Source: Polyangium aurulentum (lineage in GTDB: Bacteria > Myxococcota_A > Polyangia > Polyangiales > Polyangiaceae). From it: a stretch of 57,043 bases of DNA. The DNA lies in contig CAMCKZ010000010.1 of assembly GCA_945875545.1 (NCBI GenBank), forward strand, positions 1 through 57,043, given 5' to 3'. Positions 10,101 to 18,271 of this stretch are shown here, piece after piece (the first letter of the stretch is position 1; each line of letters opens with the position of its first letter). The notes beneath the pieces are model-generated. The model made no database searches and was not told the DNA's origin. It was given only the letters and a program-made list of their open reading frames with translations. Position numbers and translations under genes: made by a program.

Positions 10101-13100
10101 GCAGCCAGCGAATCTTCGTCGGCGACGAGCCAATGCAGCCCCAACCGAACGCGCAAAGATGAGCGTTTTTCCGCGTTTTCTTCGTGGCCAACGAGCCATT
10201 GGAGGGCCGTGCGAAACGACTCTTTGTCCCCAGCCTTTTCAGAAATCTCGACCCGCAGCTCGTGCACGACGAGCTGATGCTGCGTCGAAGTGGGCGCGTC
10301 GCTCAACACCGCCAGTGCGCCGGCCGCATCGCCGAGGTGGTCGTGAATCGCCCTCGCCCGCCGCACCAGGAGGAGCGTGCGCGCGTCGTCGTCGTCCGTA
10401 AGGGTTGCGAGCGCCGCAAGGTTCGTCGAGACGTCTTCCCAGCGACCAAGCTCTTCGGCGAGGGCCACGAGGCGCCCGAGAACCCGCGCGTCCGGCGTCT
10501 GTTGCGCCGCAACGGCCAACCAACGCGCGAAGGCGTCATCGGGCCCGACGCCGTTGGCGTCTCCGAGGCGGGCCGTTTCGTCAAGGGCCAAGAAGCGCTG
10601 TGCGTTGTCAAGGGGCAACAGCAAATGGCACCGAAGGGCCTCGGCGACGGCGTGAGAATCGCCGCTACGCCGATGAATCGCGAGGGCGCTTTCCGACGCA
10701 TGCACGCGCACGCCGCCGCCTGCCGCGAGGTCGTCGCGGAGCTGTTCCAGCAGGTTTTTTGCACGTGGCCCGTCGTCCAACAGTTCCGCGCAAACCCCCG
10801 CACCTTGCAGCACGCCCGCCCGCGTGGCCTCGGTGGACTCGGCGGCATAGGCCTCACTCATCGCCTTGACAAACTCACCGGTTCGGCCGAGCGGACGAAG
10901 GATCGTCAGCCAGCGATCCCGCAGTTCGGCGTCGGCGCTCGCCAGCATCACGAGCCTTGCCAAAAGCGGTTCTTGCGCACTCTCTGCGCCGGCAAACGGT
11001 GCCATCGCGAGGGCACGCCGCAACGCGCTTTCTTCTTCATCGCGCACCGGCGTGAGCCGCGCCAGCACGACCAAACGAGTGGCCAGCAACTCTTCGCCCT
11101 CCGTTCGTTCGGCGCTCAACACGAGGGACCGCTGCGCGTCGAGGGCCCTCGCGGGCAACGCCACGGCCAACGCCGCGATCCGCTCTTCGACGGGCTCCAT
11201 GCCCGGTTGCGCATCGAGGATCTCAAGCAATTCGCTCATCGCGCGATCACTCTCCGCGAGGCGGGCCACGAGAACTTCAGCGCGACGCAGGGCGAGCGAC
11301 GTTGCGGTCGGCACATCGACGACGGCTTTGACGTGCTCCGCAAGAATCTCCGCGAGCCGTGCATACTGCAAGCTTTTTTCGAGGCAGTCTTCGAGGGCCG
11401 CAAACGCATCGGCAGGTGAACCCAGCAGCCGCAGGCGCGCCTCGTAGCGACCCGAAGCCTCGACCCACGCTTCTTGCGCGACCAGCGCCGCACCCCACTG
11501 CCCGAGGGCCTGAGCATCCGGCTCCGCACCAAATGCCACGTGATAAAAACGCTCGATGACCTTCGTGTCGCATCCTGATTGCATGCAGAATACACGACCG
11601 TGCTCGCGCGCAACCGCGTGCGTGGGCTCCGCCTCAAGGGCCAAAAGCCAATACCGCATAGCCTGAGTGTCGTCGCCGGCCGCGTGCAAAAAGGCAGCGA
11701 TTTCGGCGGAAAGCGATGCGCGGAGGGCGGAGCTAAGTTCATCCGACGCAGCGCCGTCGAGCACCTGGCGAATGGCCAATGCGTAGACGCCCGAGATGCT
11801 CTGCGGGTCCTGGGCAAAGCGGCGCAGCGCGCCCCAAGACGACTCCATCTGGGGATACTCGGCCACGAGAAGCTCGGCCACCGCGCACGCGGAAACGGCG
11901 TCCGAGAGGCGCGCAGAAAAGACGTCGGCGCAGCGCAGCAGCGTAGCATGACGGTCATCGGGCGACGCTTGGACCTGCGCGAGACAGCCGAGCACCGCGG
12001 CCAAGTCTGTCCAGCGTTCGAGCTGTTCGAGGGCCGCGGCGTGCACCGGAAGCACGCGCAGGCGCAGCGACGGGTTCTGTGCGAGCGTCTCGAAACACGG
12101 CACAATCGCCGCGCCATCGGCACCGGCGGCCACCGCGAGTTCCACCTCGACCCACGCATCTTCGTGGGTAAATTCCTGGCGTTCAAGCATGCGGGCGCGG
12201 CGCAAGTGCAGAGGCCCGCGCTCTCCTGCGGGCGCAATGGCGATGAGCCGTTGCAAGCGTTCGGCTGCTTCCGCGTCGTCGCCGCGCGCCTCGGCAAAAC
12301 GAATGAGGGCGCGCAGCGAAGACCCGTGCGCGGGGTCGCGGCGAAGAATTTCTTCGTGCACACCTGTGGCCCGCGCCGCATCGGCGAAAGAGTCTTCTTC
12401 GAGAATTGCCCAGGTCGCGAGAAGCTGCATCGCGTCGGGCGCGGAGAGTTCCGTCAGTCGCTTTTCGTAGGCAATACGCAGGGCATCCGCACGCGTGTGC
12501 GAACGCAGAAGCGACTCCAGATCACCAAAAACATCGTGCCCGTCTGCCCACATAGCCTCGAGCGTGGCGACCGCGTCGTCCACGCAGCCCAGCTCGCTCG
12601 CTTGAATCTTGGCAAGTTTTGCACGCAGGGCGGGCGCGTCTTCGACCGCGACGCGATTCCGTGCATCATGCAAGCATTCCGCGAAACAAGCCCACTTGCT
12701 AAAGCGTCGCGCCACAGCCTCGAGGGCCGCTACGGTGCTCGGACTGACCGACGTCTGCTCAAAATGTTCGACCGCCAAACGCCAGCCGCGCACGGGATCG
12801 ACGACTTTTTCCGTGTAAAGATCCACGAGACGGCAACGCCACAAGGACTTCTCGTCCGCATCGCCCGCAGCCTCCAGCAGTCTCTCGTAGAGGCCACCGA
12901 GGCGCCCATAACGCCTTTCGGTTTCGTGCATGACGACGAGTTTTCGGGCGGGCTCGAGGCGCGTTCCGTCGAGGCTCAGGAGTCGCTCCAGCAAGCGAAT
13001 GACGGCCTCACCCGTGGGGTGCTTCGCCGCAAGAACACGGGCTGCGCGCTCGAGGAGGTCGTACTTGCGAACCGGGTCCTGGTCCTTCTCGGCGGCACCC

Positions 13101-15463
13101 ACGAGCACCGCCACAAAGCCGTCCCAGTCGGCGGTCGCCTCGTAAGTTCGCTCCAGTTCGTCGAAGTCTCCGGTGCTCACAAGCGTTTCACGAACCGCGC
13201 GAACCGCACGCGTGTGATTGGGCGAAAGTGTGAGCAGACGTCGCCACGTCGCGAGGGAACGCACGGGGTCTTGAAGACGCTCGGAATAGAGCGCCGCGAG
13301 CCGTTGCAGGCCCGTGACTTGGAGGCCCTCGTCCTGCAAAATCGCTAGCCGACCCTCCATCACCTCCGCGAGCAGCGTGTAGTCTCGACGCGCGTCAGCG
13401 ATGCGTTCGAGGGTCTCGAGAGCACCGAGATGCGCCGGGTGCTCGGCGAGAATTCGGCGCAGTTGCGCGATGGCAACTTCGGGCCGCGCCAAGCGTTCCG
13501 ACGCCAGTTTTGCGGCCTCCAAAAGAAGCGCGTGGCGCGCATTGGCATCGGCGGTCAGCGACGCGCGGGCCTCCAACAGAGACGCGAGCGGCCCATGCGC
13601 GTGACGCTTGAAAAGAATTTCGCGGAGCGCGCCGAAGGCCTCGTGGTCGGCCGGTGAAAGTTCAAGAACCCGATCCCAGGCCTCGGCAGCTTGCGGCGCT
13701 TGCGCCATCTGGGCAGACCATCGACGGGCCAGCGACCGGGTGGCTTCAAGTTTTTCTTCCGGCGTATTCTTGCACTCTGCAAGCTTCGCGAGAACGAGGA
13801 GCGAGTCGCGCCATCGCCCGTGTTTTTCGAGGAGATTTGCAAGCTCCGCGGCCCGCGCCGCGTCGAGAGGCTCGAGGGCGACAAGCTGCGAAAGCGTGCC
13901 CATGAGAGCGGCGTCGTTGGGTGCCACGGAGCGATGAACGGTCGACAAATCGTCAAGCGCGCGGCGCCGCTCCGCTGCTCCGTCGGCGTGGGCAAGCTCG
14001 TAGCGAAGGAGTTCAACGAGGGCCGCGGCAGGGCCCGACGCGAGGTAGTGGGCCTTCAACCGCGTGCGTGCGTCGCCGTCGGCGGGGTCGCGGCGAAGGC
14101 GAGCGCGGAGTGACTCAAATTCCCGCGCGTCGAGCGGCGACACCGGGGCGCTGGCAATTCTCTCGGCGACCTTCATGGGCATAGGCTCCGTATGACGGTG
14201 TATGTATTCGCTTTTACCGGAGGGCGAAGCCTCATCGTTCGCCGCGTTCTCGTTTGCCGCGTTCTCGTTTGCCGCGTTCTCGCTCGCCGCGTTCTCGCTC
14301 GCCGCGTTCTCGCTCGCCTCAAACGGGGCGCCAAGGGGTTCCGTTCGATCGGTGCGGTCAGTGCGGTCGGTGCGGTCACTGCTTGACGCGTTGGCTCTAA
14401 AAGCAAGGGCTGCGTGGTTGCCATCCATGTCGAAAAGTCTTTGGGCGTAGGGCTCTGCGAGATCGCCGCGCCCGCGCTTCACGGCGAGCAATTCGACAAG
14501 AGCCGCAAGGCCGTCGATCAACGCGCGCTTCGGTATTTGCCTCGTGACCAGCACCTCGAGAGCCTCGCCTGCACCCTCAAAATCGCCCACCACGACGGAG
14601 CTCTCGGCCAAGCGATCGACCGCCAAGTTGTCTTCGTGTTCAAGAACCCGGGCCGCGCGCAGAGCCTCTACGACGCCCGCGTGGTTGCCCTCCCTGAGTG
14701 TCGCATACGCTACACGTACCATCGACATACGATACGCGGACGTATCCATGACAGCAGACGCATGCCGCCGCAGGACACGGGTGCGATCCGCATACTGCCT
14801 GTGCCCATCGAAGGAGTTCGCGACAAGTCGCGCCAACGACTCGTCGGCGGGTGCCAAATCGAAAGCTTTCTCAAGCTCCGACTCCGCCTTTGCCTCGACG
14901 AGGCCTTGACTTTTTCTGCGACCGGCGACCCTTCCAAAGCGGAGAACTTCTTCCGCAGCCTCGGCCAACGCCCGCGCCTGCTCAGCGCCGGTGGTCGTAT
15001 TTGCCTTGTGGCGAAGGTTCGCGACGCGATTCTGCCACGCGGTTTTTCGGGCCTTGCGTTCGTCGAGGAACATTTCGGCTTTGGCCAAAAACGACGCGTC
15101 GCCGGCCTTTTTCGCCATGACGGCCACCGCCTGCCACGCTTCCACGACGCGCGTTTCATCGAGGCTTGCCTCGGTCGTCACGAGGGCGCGATCCATGAGC
15201 AGCGCGAGTCGCGCCGCAACTTCGGCTTCGCGAAGGAGCCATTCGTCGATGACGCGAACGGCCAGCGCCGCGTCCCAGCGAATGAGTGCACTGTTCACGT
15301 ATTCCCGAAGCGTCGTCCGCAGGATCTCGGCCTCCGCCCGCGGCATCGCGTCGATACTCCGCTCGGATCGCAGGTCGAGGGCGGCACCAAATGCGCGGGC
15401 GCGAGCCTCGTCACGGGGGTCGAGTTCAAGGGCGCGGAAAGCGAGAACAACAGGGTCAGCCAT
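4136..15463 (-). CDS. Giant TPR-like alpha-helical repeat protein (3775 aa)
   Basis: A single uninterrupted frame encodes 3775 aa (about 410 kDa). Almost all of it is paired helices of TPR/HAT style. Typical stretches are AAEAWDRVLELSPADHEAFG and PEVAIAQLRRILAEHPAHLG, repeating the A-(x)6-L-(x)n-P-x-(x)-A spacing. No signal peptide, membrane segment or enzymatic motif is seen, so it is probably a cytosolic scaffold. A low-complexity linker (about residues 363-409; DRT and ASENA repeats) separates an N-terminal part from the main array. Start ATG 15463 faces plsC across 94 bp, and the stop faces ridA. Very large TPR proteins are known in Myxococcota, but the function here cannot be named. Six TGYA-N3-TRCA sites lie inside. 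Confidence 0.85.
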   Translation of the reverse strand: MADPVVLAFRALELDPRDEARARAFGAALDLRSERSIDAMPRAEAEILRTTLREYVNSALIRWDAALAVRVIDEWLLREAEVAARLALLMDRALVTTEASLDETRVVEAWQAVAVMAKKAGDASFLAKAEMFLDERKARKTAWQNRVANLRHKANTTTGAEQARALAEAAEEVLRFGRVAGRRKSQGLVEAKAESELEKAFDLAPADESLARLVANSFDGHRQYADRTRVLRRHASAVMDTSAYRMSMVRVAYATLREGNHAGVVEALRAARVLEHEDNLAVDRLAESSVVVGDFEGAGEALEVLVTRQIPKRALIDGLAALVELLAVKRGRGDLAEPYAQRLFDMDGNHAALAFRANASSSDRTDRTDRTDRTEPLGAPFEASENAASENAASENAANENAANENAANDEASPSGKSEYIHRHTEPMPMKVAERIASAPVSPLDAREFESLRARLRRDPADGDARTRLKAHYLASGPAAALVELLRYELAHADGAAERRRALDDLSTVHRSVAPNDAALMGTLSQLVALEPLDAARAAELANLLEKHGRWRDSLLVLAKLAECKNTPEEKLEATRSLARRWSAQMAQAPQAAEAWDRVLELSPADHEAFGALREILFKRHAHGPLASLLEARASLTADANARHALLLEAAKLASERLARPEVAIAQLRRILAEHPAHLGALETLERIADARRDYTLLAEVMEGRLAILQDEGLQVTGLQRLAALYSERLQDPVRSLATWRRLLTLSPNHTRAVRAVRETLVSTGDFDELERTYEATADWDGFVAVLVGAAEKDQDPVRKYDLLERAARVLAAKHPTGEAVIRLLERLLSLDGTRLEPARKLVVMHETERRYGRLGGLYERLLEAAGDADEKSLWRCRLVDLYTEKVVDPVRGWRLAVEHFEQTSVSPSTVAALEAVARRFSKWACFAECLHDARNRVAVEDAPALRAKLAKIQASELGCVDDAVATLEAMWADGHDVFGDLESLLRSHTRADALRIAYEKRLTELSAPDAMQLLATWAILEEDSFADAARATGVHEEILRRDPAHGSSLRALIRFAEARGDDAEAAERLQRLIAIAPAGERGPLHLRRARMLERQEFTHEDAWVEVELAVAAGADGAAIVPCFETLAQNPSLRLRVLPVHAAALEQLERWTDLAAVLGCLAQVQASPDDRHATLLRCADVFSARLSDAVSACAVAELLVAEYPQMESSWGALRRFAQDPQSISGVYALAIRQVLDGAASDELSSALRASLSAEIAAFLHAAGDDTQAMRYWLLALEAEPTHAVAREHGRVFCMQSGCDTKVIERFYHVAFGAEPDAQALGQWGAALVAQEAWVEASGRYEARLRLLGSPADAFAALEDCLEKSLQYARLAEILAEHVKAVVDVPTATSLALRRAEVLVARLAESDRAMSELLEILDAQPGMEPVEERIAALAVALPARALDAQRSLVLSAERTEGEELLATRLVVLARLTPVRDEEESALRRALAMAPFAGAESAQEPLLARLVMLASADAELRDRWLTILRPLGRTGEFVKAMSEAYAAESTEATRAGVLQGAGVCAELLDDGPRAKNLLEQLRDDLAAGGGVRVHASESALAIHRRSGDSHAVAEALRCHLLLPLDNAQRFLALDETARLGDANGVGPDDAFARWLAVAAQQTPDARVLGRLVALAEELGRWEDVSTNLAALATLTDDDDARTLLLVRRARAIHDHLGDAAGALAVLSDAPTSTQHQLVVHELRVEISEKAGDKESFRTALQWLVGHEENAEKRSSLRVRLGLHWLVADEDSLAAFEAGELAIGDDGTNRDAVSLMQKLLEFPQSRPQAAALLLERFGQTSDDPGLLVAVLEASAASALSSEKSAEFLRRAALVAEDTMGDAPRGLSLRLGAFANAGVLDLPEDFQEIVRLARSLESIPRVVEAVSARLVNANARVKRLVARLGSSLGEGDTVDAESLLAWNDVLLEVDGPSQALLETRLEHAHASRQPEIILAALDRLQDFTPNSAQPSQQVRAQTFRLETQRLRVLDGLAGREEDAVSCLFRALELSADGALLEDLRSRLSLQKRGADFLRLEEMIRGAELSTDARVASLLLSMHAAADWLGDRNTALGYLDEVVQIAASDERIPAAVTNLLDSTLCTKSEFLVLARHLEVSARARENADALVAALDLQRKGSDEPELDILEALAVARIARGDAPASMVALWVSILAVDPSNASSLASVMGLTGDDAKLAAADALAVWLRTQSFDDEATAKLCERAGLTFLENARHADALEFLLRAFRSNPALKDHHFQKIDDLLAGQGLLAVRVGMHRERMETALEAGPRLERLLALADLEEQLDGNVLRARVTYEEALDVSDFDLGAVAALERVYTDLKEWRSLFDLLARRLDLATDRDEKYRVRSRLAGVALDHLDAPEDLVDPLTHWLRDDAKQGPSRTDALAVLDRLLHDDRVRMRVVEECDSLLVAEDGAVRARLLQVRAELESTKADAAHRWLALARHERTHPTNETLGRTALMRAFAGDPTSTELRALIGEFASSREDWGVLAGSLEDTLREFEVWERRDAVLALVTILDEDAGDPRRALSVLEAATAEANADDALHERAEELSMILADWAANVRALRRRADSTLDTELRLTCLRRAVGVARDELEDSAGALELLSLVLEEGEAESDLAMAVDLARNSNDINRLRQLLPRLLDARSWAGDDLEADALELAQLLMKTESGLEESFTILQRAIDAGAPRGRLGALMLEVLRAGTRHDDLARELEAAAELSFEPAATAAFHDERSRVLEGPLSDSDGAFGAAIDACRAVPNSVRYDRVVQLATANRRFIADAISHVESADGPGRDDAHWQLLAWATEHLDGPERVQSARQFAELAWGLQRGEEAGRAWLVALEGEPENDPFQGTLEDRLPMFGEEFLEAYVAALGRVETEALEPMVAARASARRGRLLLVNLHRPALALPCLRRADEAGLEAGAGDDDDPGSILELLVQALEAAGEPFELAAAMDRSLPVLSGEARGERSARLALVRHAMGADSSLVVDAIEGALEDCPRTISELEPVLLACLGADSVFERVRDILEGIYRLRGDRAARIGLKNRAVDRATDAGSKVEALMDLALLMDDLEEAPEAVLLAALGAAAIDAFHDEAFQLFASVLKRTPDARAATGTLLTMMRAEQAEEVGLSRFAFLLASSDGSRLDDAERLQLFRAAAKAQPHEFAWLRGLENALRAQGPSAELVDVLLTRAGLESDDDARIACFHRCLAVAGEALRDHALCERVLQAWSQVDETADYFAARVVFAESTGDVRSVLEWSARGAEASFDVTVQLALWRSHAARAEAVDAWSEAGRAYEQLLLIEPSDTGVQAKQRRALAALGDFDGVASALEAHAVYMDSPEVRAGLFLELAAVVSAKLNDAARAKDALRRALETGARRAEALAAVRELGASSGDDAWLAETLEIAVDSACSAGDVDDAVGLLLETAGTLELRLADPYGALERLERARSLAAPGDGRIGPSIVRLGRALGRWEVVVEVLEAEVDRAPTPAAFAELARAAEGSGEGWLLDRALEVWRRVVIEAPEVEELLYAALIRDARPDDALNFLRERTERLRGQGRVQDARNVVGRVLAASGNERSVDLLELALRVDGENVALAVEFAQQLGADGRSDEARECLEATLNLAGSGAERVLLHTELAGIARQQWDVERAKRHLTEAHRIEPASAAVLRDLATTLGELGEAEASLTMLQALAKLPLTETTDVRRSEALRLLARAFEDQGEFDKASEFQGLADEVARAG
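11360..13781. repeat. TGYA-N3-TRCA sites, cluster A (4 copies)
   Basis: Copies start at 11360 (spacer TAC), 11584 (GAA), 12662 (TCA) and 13771 (CTC), all inside the giant repeat-protein gene. Each is an 11-bp interrupted palindrome with a fixed 3-bp spacer. Two further copies in the same gene start at 4664 and 5338. Confidence 0.75.
14241..14377 (-). repeat. In-frame 15-bp and 9-bp tandem repeats in the giant gene
   Basis: On the plus strand five 15-bp units, GCCGCGTTCTCG followed by TTT or CTC, run from 14241 to 14315. They encode repeated ASENA/ANENA pentapeptides. A second tract of 9-bp units (about GGTGCGGTC, 14342-14377) encodes DRT repeats. Both are multiples of three, so length change keeps the frame; this is a likely length-variable linker. 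Confidence 0.85.
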
Positions 15464-15557
15464 GGAAGCGTTTCGTCCGAGTAAATGCGCGCGATTCGAG
15501 AAGGAGCGAGAAGTAAAGAGACTCTACTCCCAACCCTCCAAACTTTGTTAACGACAC

Positions 15558-16325
15558 ATGGGCACCATGAACGATCCGTCACTCACACTGTCGCTGATCA
15601 ACTGTGGCGAAACTCTTCGCATCTCGGTGCCCACCGTGCTGGACGCGAGCCTCGGGAGACTCACGCGCCTCGCTTGCGACGAACGGCTAAGCCAATGGAG
15701 CCGGCGCATCGTCAACCATTCGGCCGTCGCTTTGAACATCCAGGGGCGCGAAAATTTCGACACGAGCAAGGCCTACATCGTGATGAGCAACCACCAGTCG
15801 CTCTACGATATTCCCCTGCTTTTTCATGTACTTGGGTCCAACCTTCGCATGCTGACGAAGAAAGAACTTTTCGCCATTCCGATTTGGGGTGCGGCCCTTC
15901 GCGAGTCAGGCTTTGTGGCCATCGATCGCAGCGACAAAGACAAGGCGCGCACAAGTTTTCTCCGCGCCCGTGAGCTGCTTGCCTCGGGCACCAGCGTGTG
16001 GATTGCGCCGGAGGGAACGCGAAGTCGCGACGGGGAATTGCTGCCGTTCAAAATGGGCGGTTTCCACCTCGCGCTCGAAACCGGATGGCCCATCCTCCCG
16101 GTATGCATACGCGGCAGCAGGCATATTTTGGCCGCCAAGGCAATCAAAAGCGTCGCAGGTGTCGCCGTCTCGATGACCATTCATCGGCCCATCGTCGCCG
16201 CTGCTTTTGGCTTAAATTCCAGGCCTTCACGCCATGCACTGGCGGCGTCGGTGCGCGCGGCCTTGGCGTCGGGCCTGGCGTCGGGCATGGCGTCGGGCCT
16301 GGCGTCGGGCCTGGCGTCCGCATGA
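15558..16325 (+). CDS. plsC: 1-acyl-sn-glycerol-3-phosphate acyltransferase (PlsC family)
   Basis: Phospholipid-synthesis acyltransferase, 255 aa. The HX4D catalytic motif is NHQSLYD (H79, D84) and the substrate-binding motif is PEGTRSRDG (151-159). The C-terminus ends in an unusual Ala-Ser-Gly-Leu repeat (from about 236) made by a 12-bp tandem repeat that runs up to the stop. The stop overlaps the start of the next gene (ATGA, 16322-16325), so the two are probably translated together. An alternative start is ATG 15567. Confidence 0.9.
   Translation: MGTMNDPSLTLSLINCGETLRISVPTVLDASLGRLTRLACDERLSQWSRRIVNHSAVALNIQGRENFDTSKAYIVMSNHQSLYDIPLLFHVLGSNLRMLTKKELFAIPIWGAALRESGFVAIDRSDKDKARTSFLRARELLASGTSVWIAPEGTRSRDGELLPFKMGGFHLALETGWPILPVCIRGSRHILAAKAIKSVAGVAVSMTIHRPIVAAAFGLNSRPSRHALAASVRAALASGLASGMASGLASGLASA
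16263..16321 (+). repeat. 12-bp tandem repeat at the plsC 3' end
   Basis: Four full units and one partial unit of CTGGCGTCGGGC (first base variable) encode the (L/M)ASG tail of the acyltransferase. The array ends directly at the start codon of the following kinase-family gene. Confidence 0.9.
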
Positions 16326-17338
16326 CGACTGAATCCAATCTCGCGCCACTCATCGTGGTCAACGCGAACGCCAAACGCGGGGGTCGGCGCATTGCCGCAG
16401 AGCTCGCGAAGCGCTTGCCGCACATGCGCGTGCGGCTCACGCGATCGGCCGATGAACTCGATGCCCTTCTGCGTGAAAGCAGCCTCGACACGCCCGTATT
16501 TGCCGCGGGCGGAGACGGCACCGCGATCGCCGTCGTCAACGCCCTTGACCGCATCTGGCCCAAGCCTTCGCCGCTGCCGCACGTGGGAATTCTTCCGCTC
16601 GGCACGGGAAATGCCTGGGCGCGCGTGAGCGGCGTCAGCACGCTGGACGACGCCGTTTCACGCCTCGCGCACCACCGCGGGCCGTTGCCCACGCGCCTCT
16701 TTTCGCTCGCGCGTTGCGAAGGCCAGCTCACGCATTTTTGCGGTTCCGGGCTCGACGCCGAACTCCTCGACGCCTACAAACGCCAGCTCGAGTCGGCGCG
16801 CGGCCCCATGAAACGCGTCGTAAAAACCGTGGGCGGCTACCTGATCGCGGTCGTCACCGATTTGGTCCCCCGGTCTCTTTTCAAGAAGGTTCCGCTCCTT
16901 CGCGTCGAAACCCTCGACGCAGAAGTTTACGCGCCAGACCATACGGGGCACGTACGTCTTATAGACGGGGTCGTACCTGGCCAAGTCATGTACGAGGGTC
17001 CGGCGTCGATGGCTGGGGCTGGAACCTGCCCGGAATTTGGCTACCGATTTCGGGCATTTCCCTTTGCCGAACGGATGCCGCACTTTTTGCACGTGCGCGT
17101 TTACGGAGCAAATGCGCTGACGGGAGCCATCTCCATCGGCGATCTTTGGACGGGCGAGCCCAACATGCCCGGCATGCACGACTGGCTCATGAAACGCGTG
17201 CGCCTGACCTTCAACCGGCCGGTGGCCTTTCAGTCTGCGGGCGACGCCTGGGGAATGCGCGAAACCTCGGTCATCGAAGCGGACGACCGGCTGGCGGAGG
17301 TCGTCGATTGGCGGCAGGTCGATAACCGCGGCGACTGA
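16322..17338 (+). CDS. Diacylglycerol kinase family lipid kinase
   Basis: 338-aa protein with the DAGK catalytic fold: IVVNANAKRGG at the N-terminus, GGDGT (63-67) for nucleotide binding, and PLGTGN (92-97). The family phosphorylates diacylglycerol or related lipid alcohols at the membrane. It overlaps plsC by ATGA, so both probably act in glycerolipid or lipid-A-like metabolism. The C-terminal half (about 150-300) fits the usual beta-rich second domain. The exact substrate cannot be told. The frame continues upstream of 16322 in plsC, but the overlap start gives the family length. Confidence 0.9.
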   Translation: MTTESNLAPLIVVNANAKRGGRRIAAELAKRLPHMRVRLTRSADELDALLRESSLDTPVFAAGGDGTAIAVVNALDRIWPKPSPLPHVGILPLGTGNAWARVSGVSTLDDAVSRLAHHRGPLPTRLFSLARCEGQLTHFCGSGLDAELLDAYKRQLESARGPMKRVVKTVGGYLIAVVTDLVPRSLFKKVPLLRVETLDAEVYAPDHTGHVRLIDGVVPGQVMYEGPASMAGAGTCPEFGYRFRAFPFAERMPHFLHVRVYGANALTGAISIGDLWTGEPNMPGMHDWLMKRVRLTFNRPVAFQSAGDAWGMRETSVIEADDRLAEVVDWRQVDNRGD

Positions 17339-17417
17339 CTCTAGCCCTGAAAATAGCCCAGCCGATAGCCGATCCGCTCGGAACCGCAACCGCTCGCGTT
17401 CTCCAACCTGGCCGCCC

Positions 17418-18155
17418 TCACGACTCGCCGTGGTCGAAGTCAAACGCGCGAACGTGATGGGCCATCAGCACGACGGTTTCGTCGATCGTGAGCGCGGAGG
17501 AGTCGATGATGGCTGCGTCTCTGGCGCGGCGAAGTGGGGCCACGAGTCGCATGCTGTCGAGGTGATCGCGGCGCTGAACTTGGTGCAGTGTGTCGTCGAG
17601 AGAAACCTTTTCTCCCTTGGTTTGCAGCTCAGTAACGCGGCGTTCGGCGCGAACTTGCGGGCTCGCGGTTAGAAAAAATTTGACATCGGCGTTGGGAAAA
17701 ACCACGGTTCCGATGTCACGCCCCTCAAAAACGGTGCCGCCCAAACTTCCGAGTTCGCGCTGCAGATCCAAAAACGCGTCGCGAACCTCGGAGTGCGCCG
17801 AGACGAGACTCGCCGCAATGCCGATGTGAGACAGGCGAAGAAACGAGGTAATCTCGTCACCGAGGTGGAACACGCGCGTGCCGCCCGCGCCGAAGTCAAA
17901 GCGCAACGCGCCCTCGCGCACGAGATCGCTCGCGAGGCCGCCGAGGGTCGTGGGGTCGTCGGTGGCGACGCCGCTCTGGCGCGCCACATAGGCAAAAGCC
18001 CTGTAAATCGCGCCGGTATCGACGAACGTGAAGCCCAGCTCCGCGGCCAATCGGCGCGCGACGATGCTCTTGCCCGCACCGGCGGGGCCATCGATAGCAA
18101 TTATGGGTCGCAAACGTTCGGTTTCCAAAAAGCCCCCGCGGCGAGCTCGAGACAC
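17418..18155 (-). CDS. cmk: Cytidylate kinase
   Basis: (d)CMP kinase, 245 aa. P-loop GPAGAGKS (23-30), substrate motif DTGAIYR (about 46-52), EGRDIGTVVFP with the conserved arginine/aspartate, and a lid region with RRDHLDSMR. Start GTG 18155; a TATACT sequence on the minus strand about 20 bases upstream could be a -10 element. It lies 116 bp downstream of aroA on the same strand, a pairing seen in many bacteria (aroA-cmk). Confidence 0.95.
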   Translation of the reverse strand: MSRARRGGFLETERLRPIIAIDGPAGAGKSIVARRLAAELGFTFVDTGAIYRAFAYVARQSGVATDDPTTLGGLASDLVREGALRFDFGAGGTRVFHLGDEITSFLRLSHIGIAASLVSAHSEVRDAFLDLQRELGSLGGTVFEGRDIGTVVFPNADVKFFLTASPQVRAERRVTELQTKGEKVSLDDTLHQVQRRDHLDSMRLVAPLRRARDAAIIDSSALTIDETVVLMAHHVRAFDFDHGES

Positions 18156-18271
18156 GAGCCGAGCGCCTTCGTTAGTATACGGTTGAATAGGCCTGGACCG
18201 TCAGAAGAAAGCGACAGCTGCGCATCGTATTTTCTTCCGTTTCCGCTGGCGTACTGGGTTCGCCGCCGGGC

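Noticed and set aside
11579-13348. Long plus-strand open frame (589 codons) opposite the giant gene, and similar ones at 4112-4957, 5348-6181 and 7694-8707
   Set aside because: They mirror the codon bias of the minus-strand gene, are Arg/Gly-rich without domains and have no ribosome-binding sites.
14241-14377. CRISPR-like array
   Set aside because: The units are adjacent 15-bp and 9-bp in-frame repeats without spacers; no other spaced repeat array is in the window.
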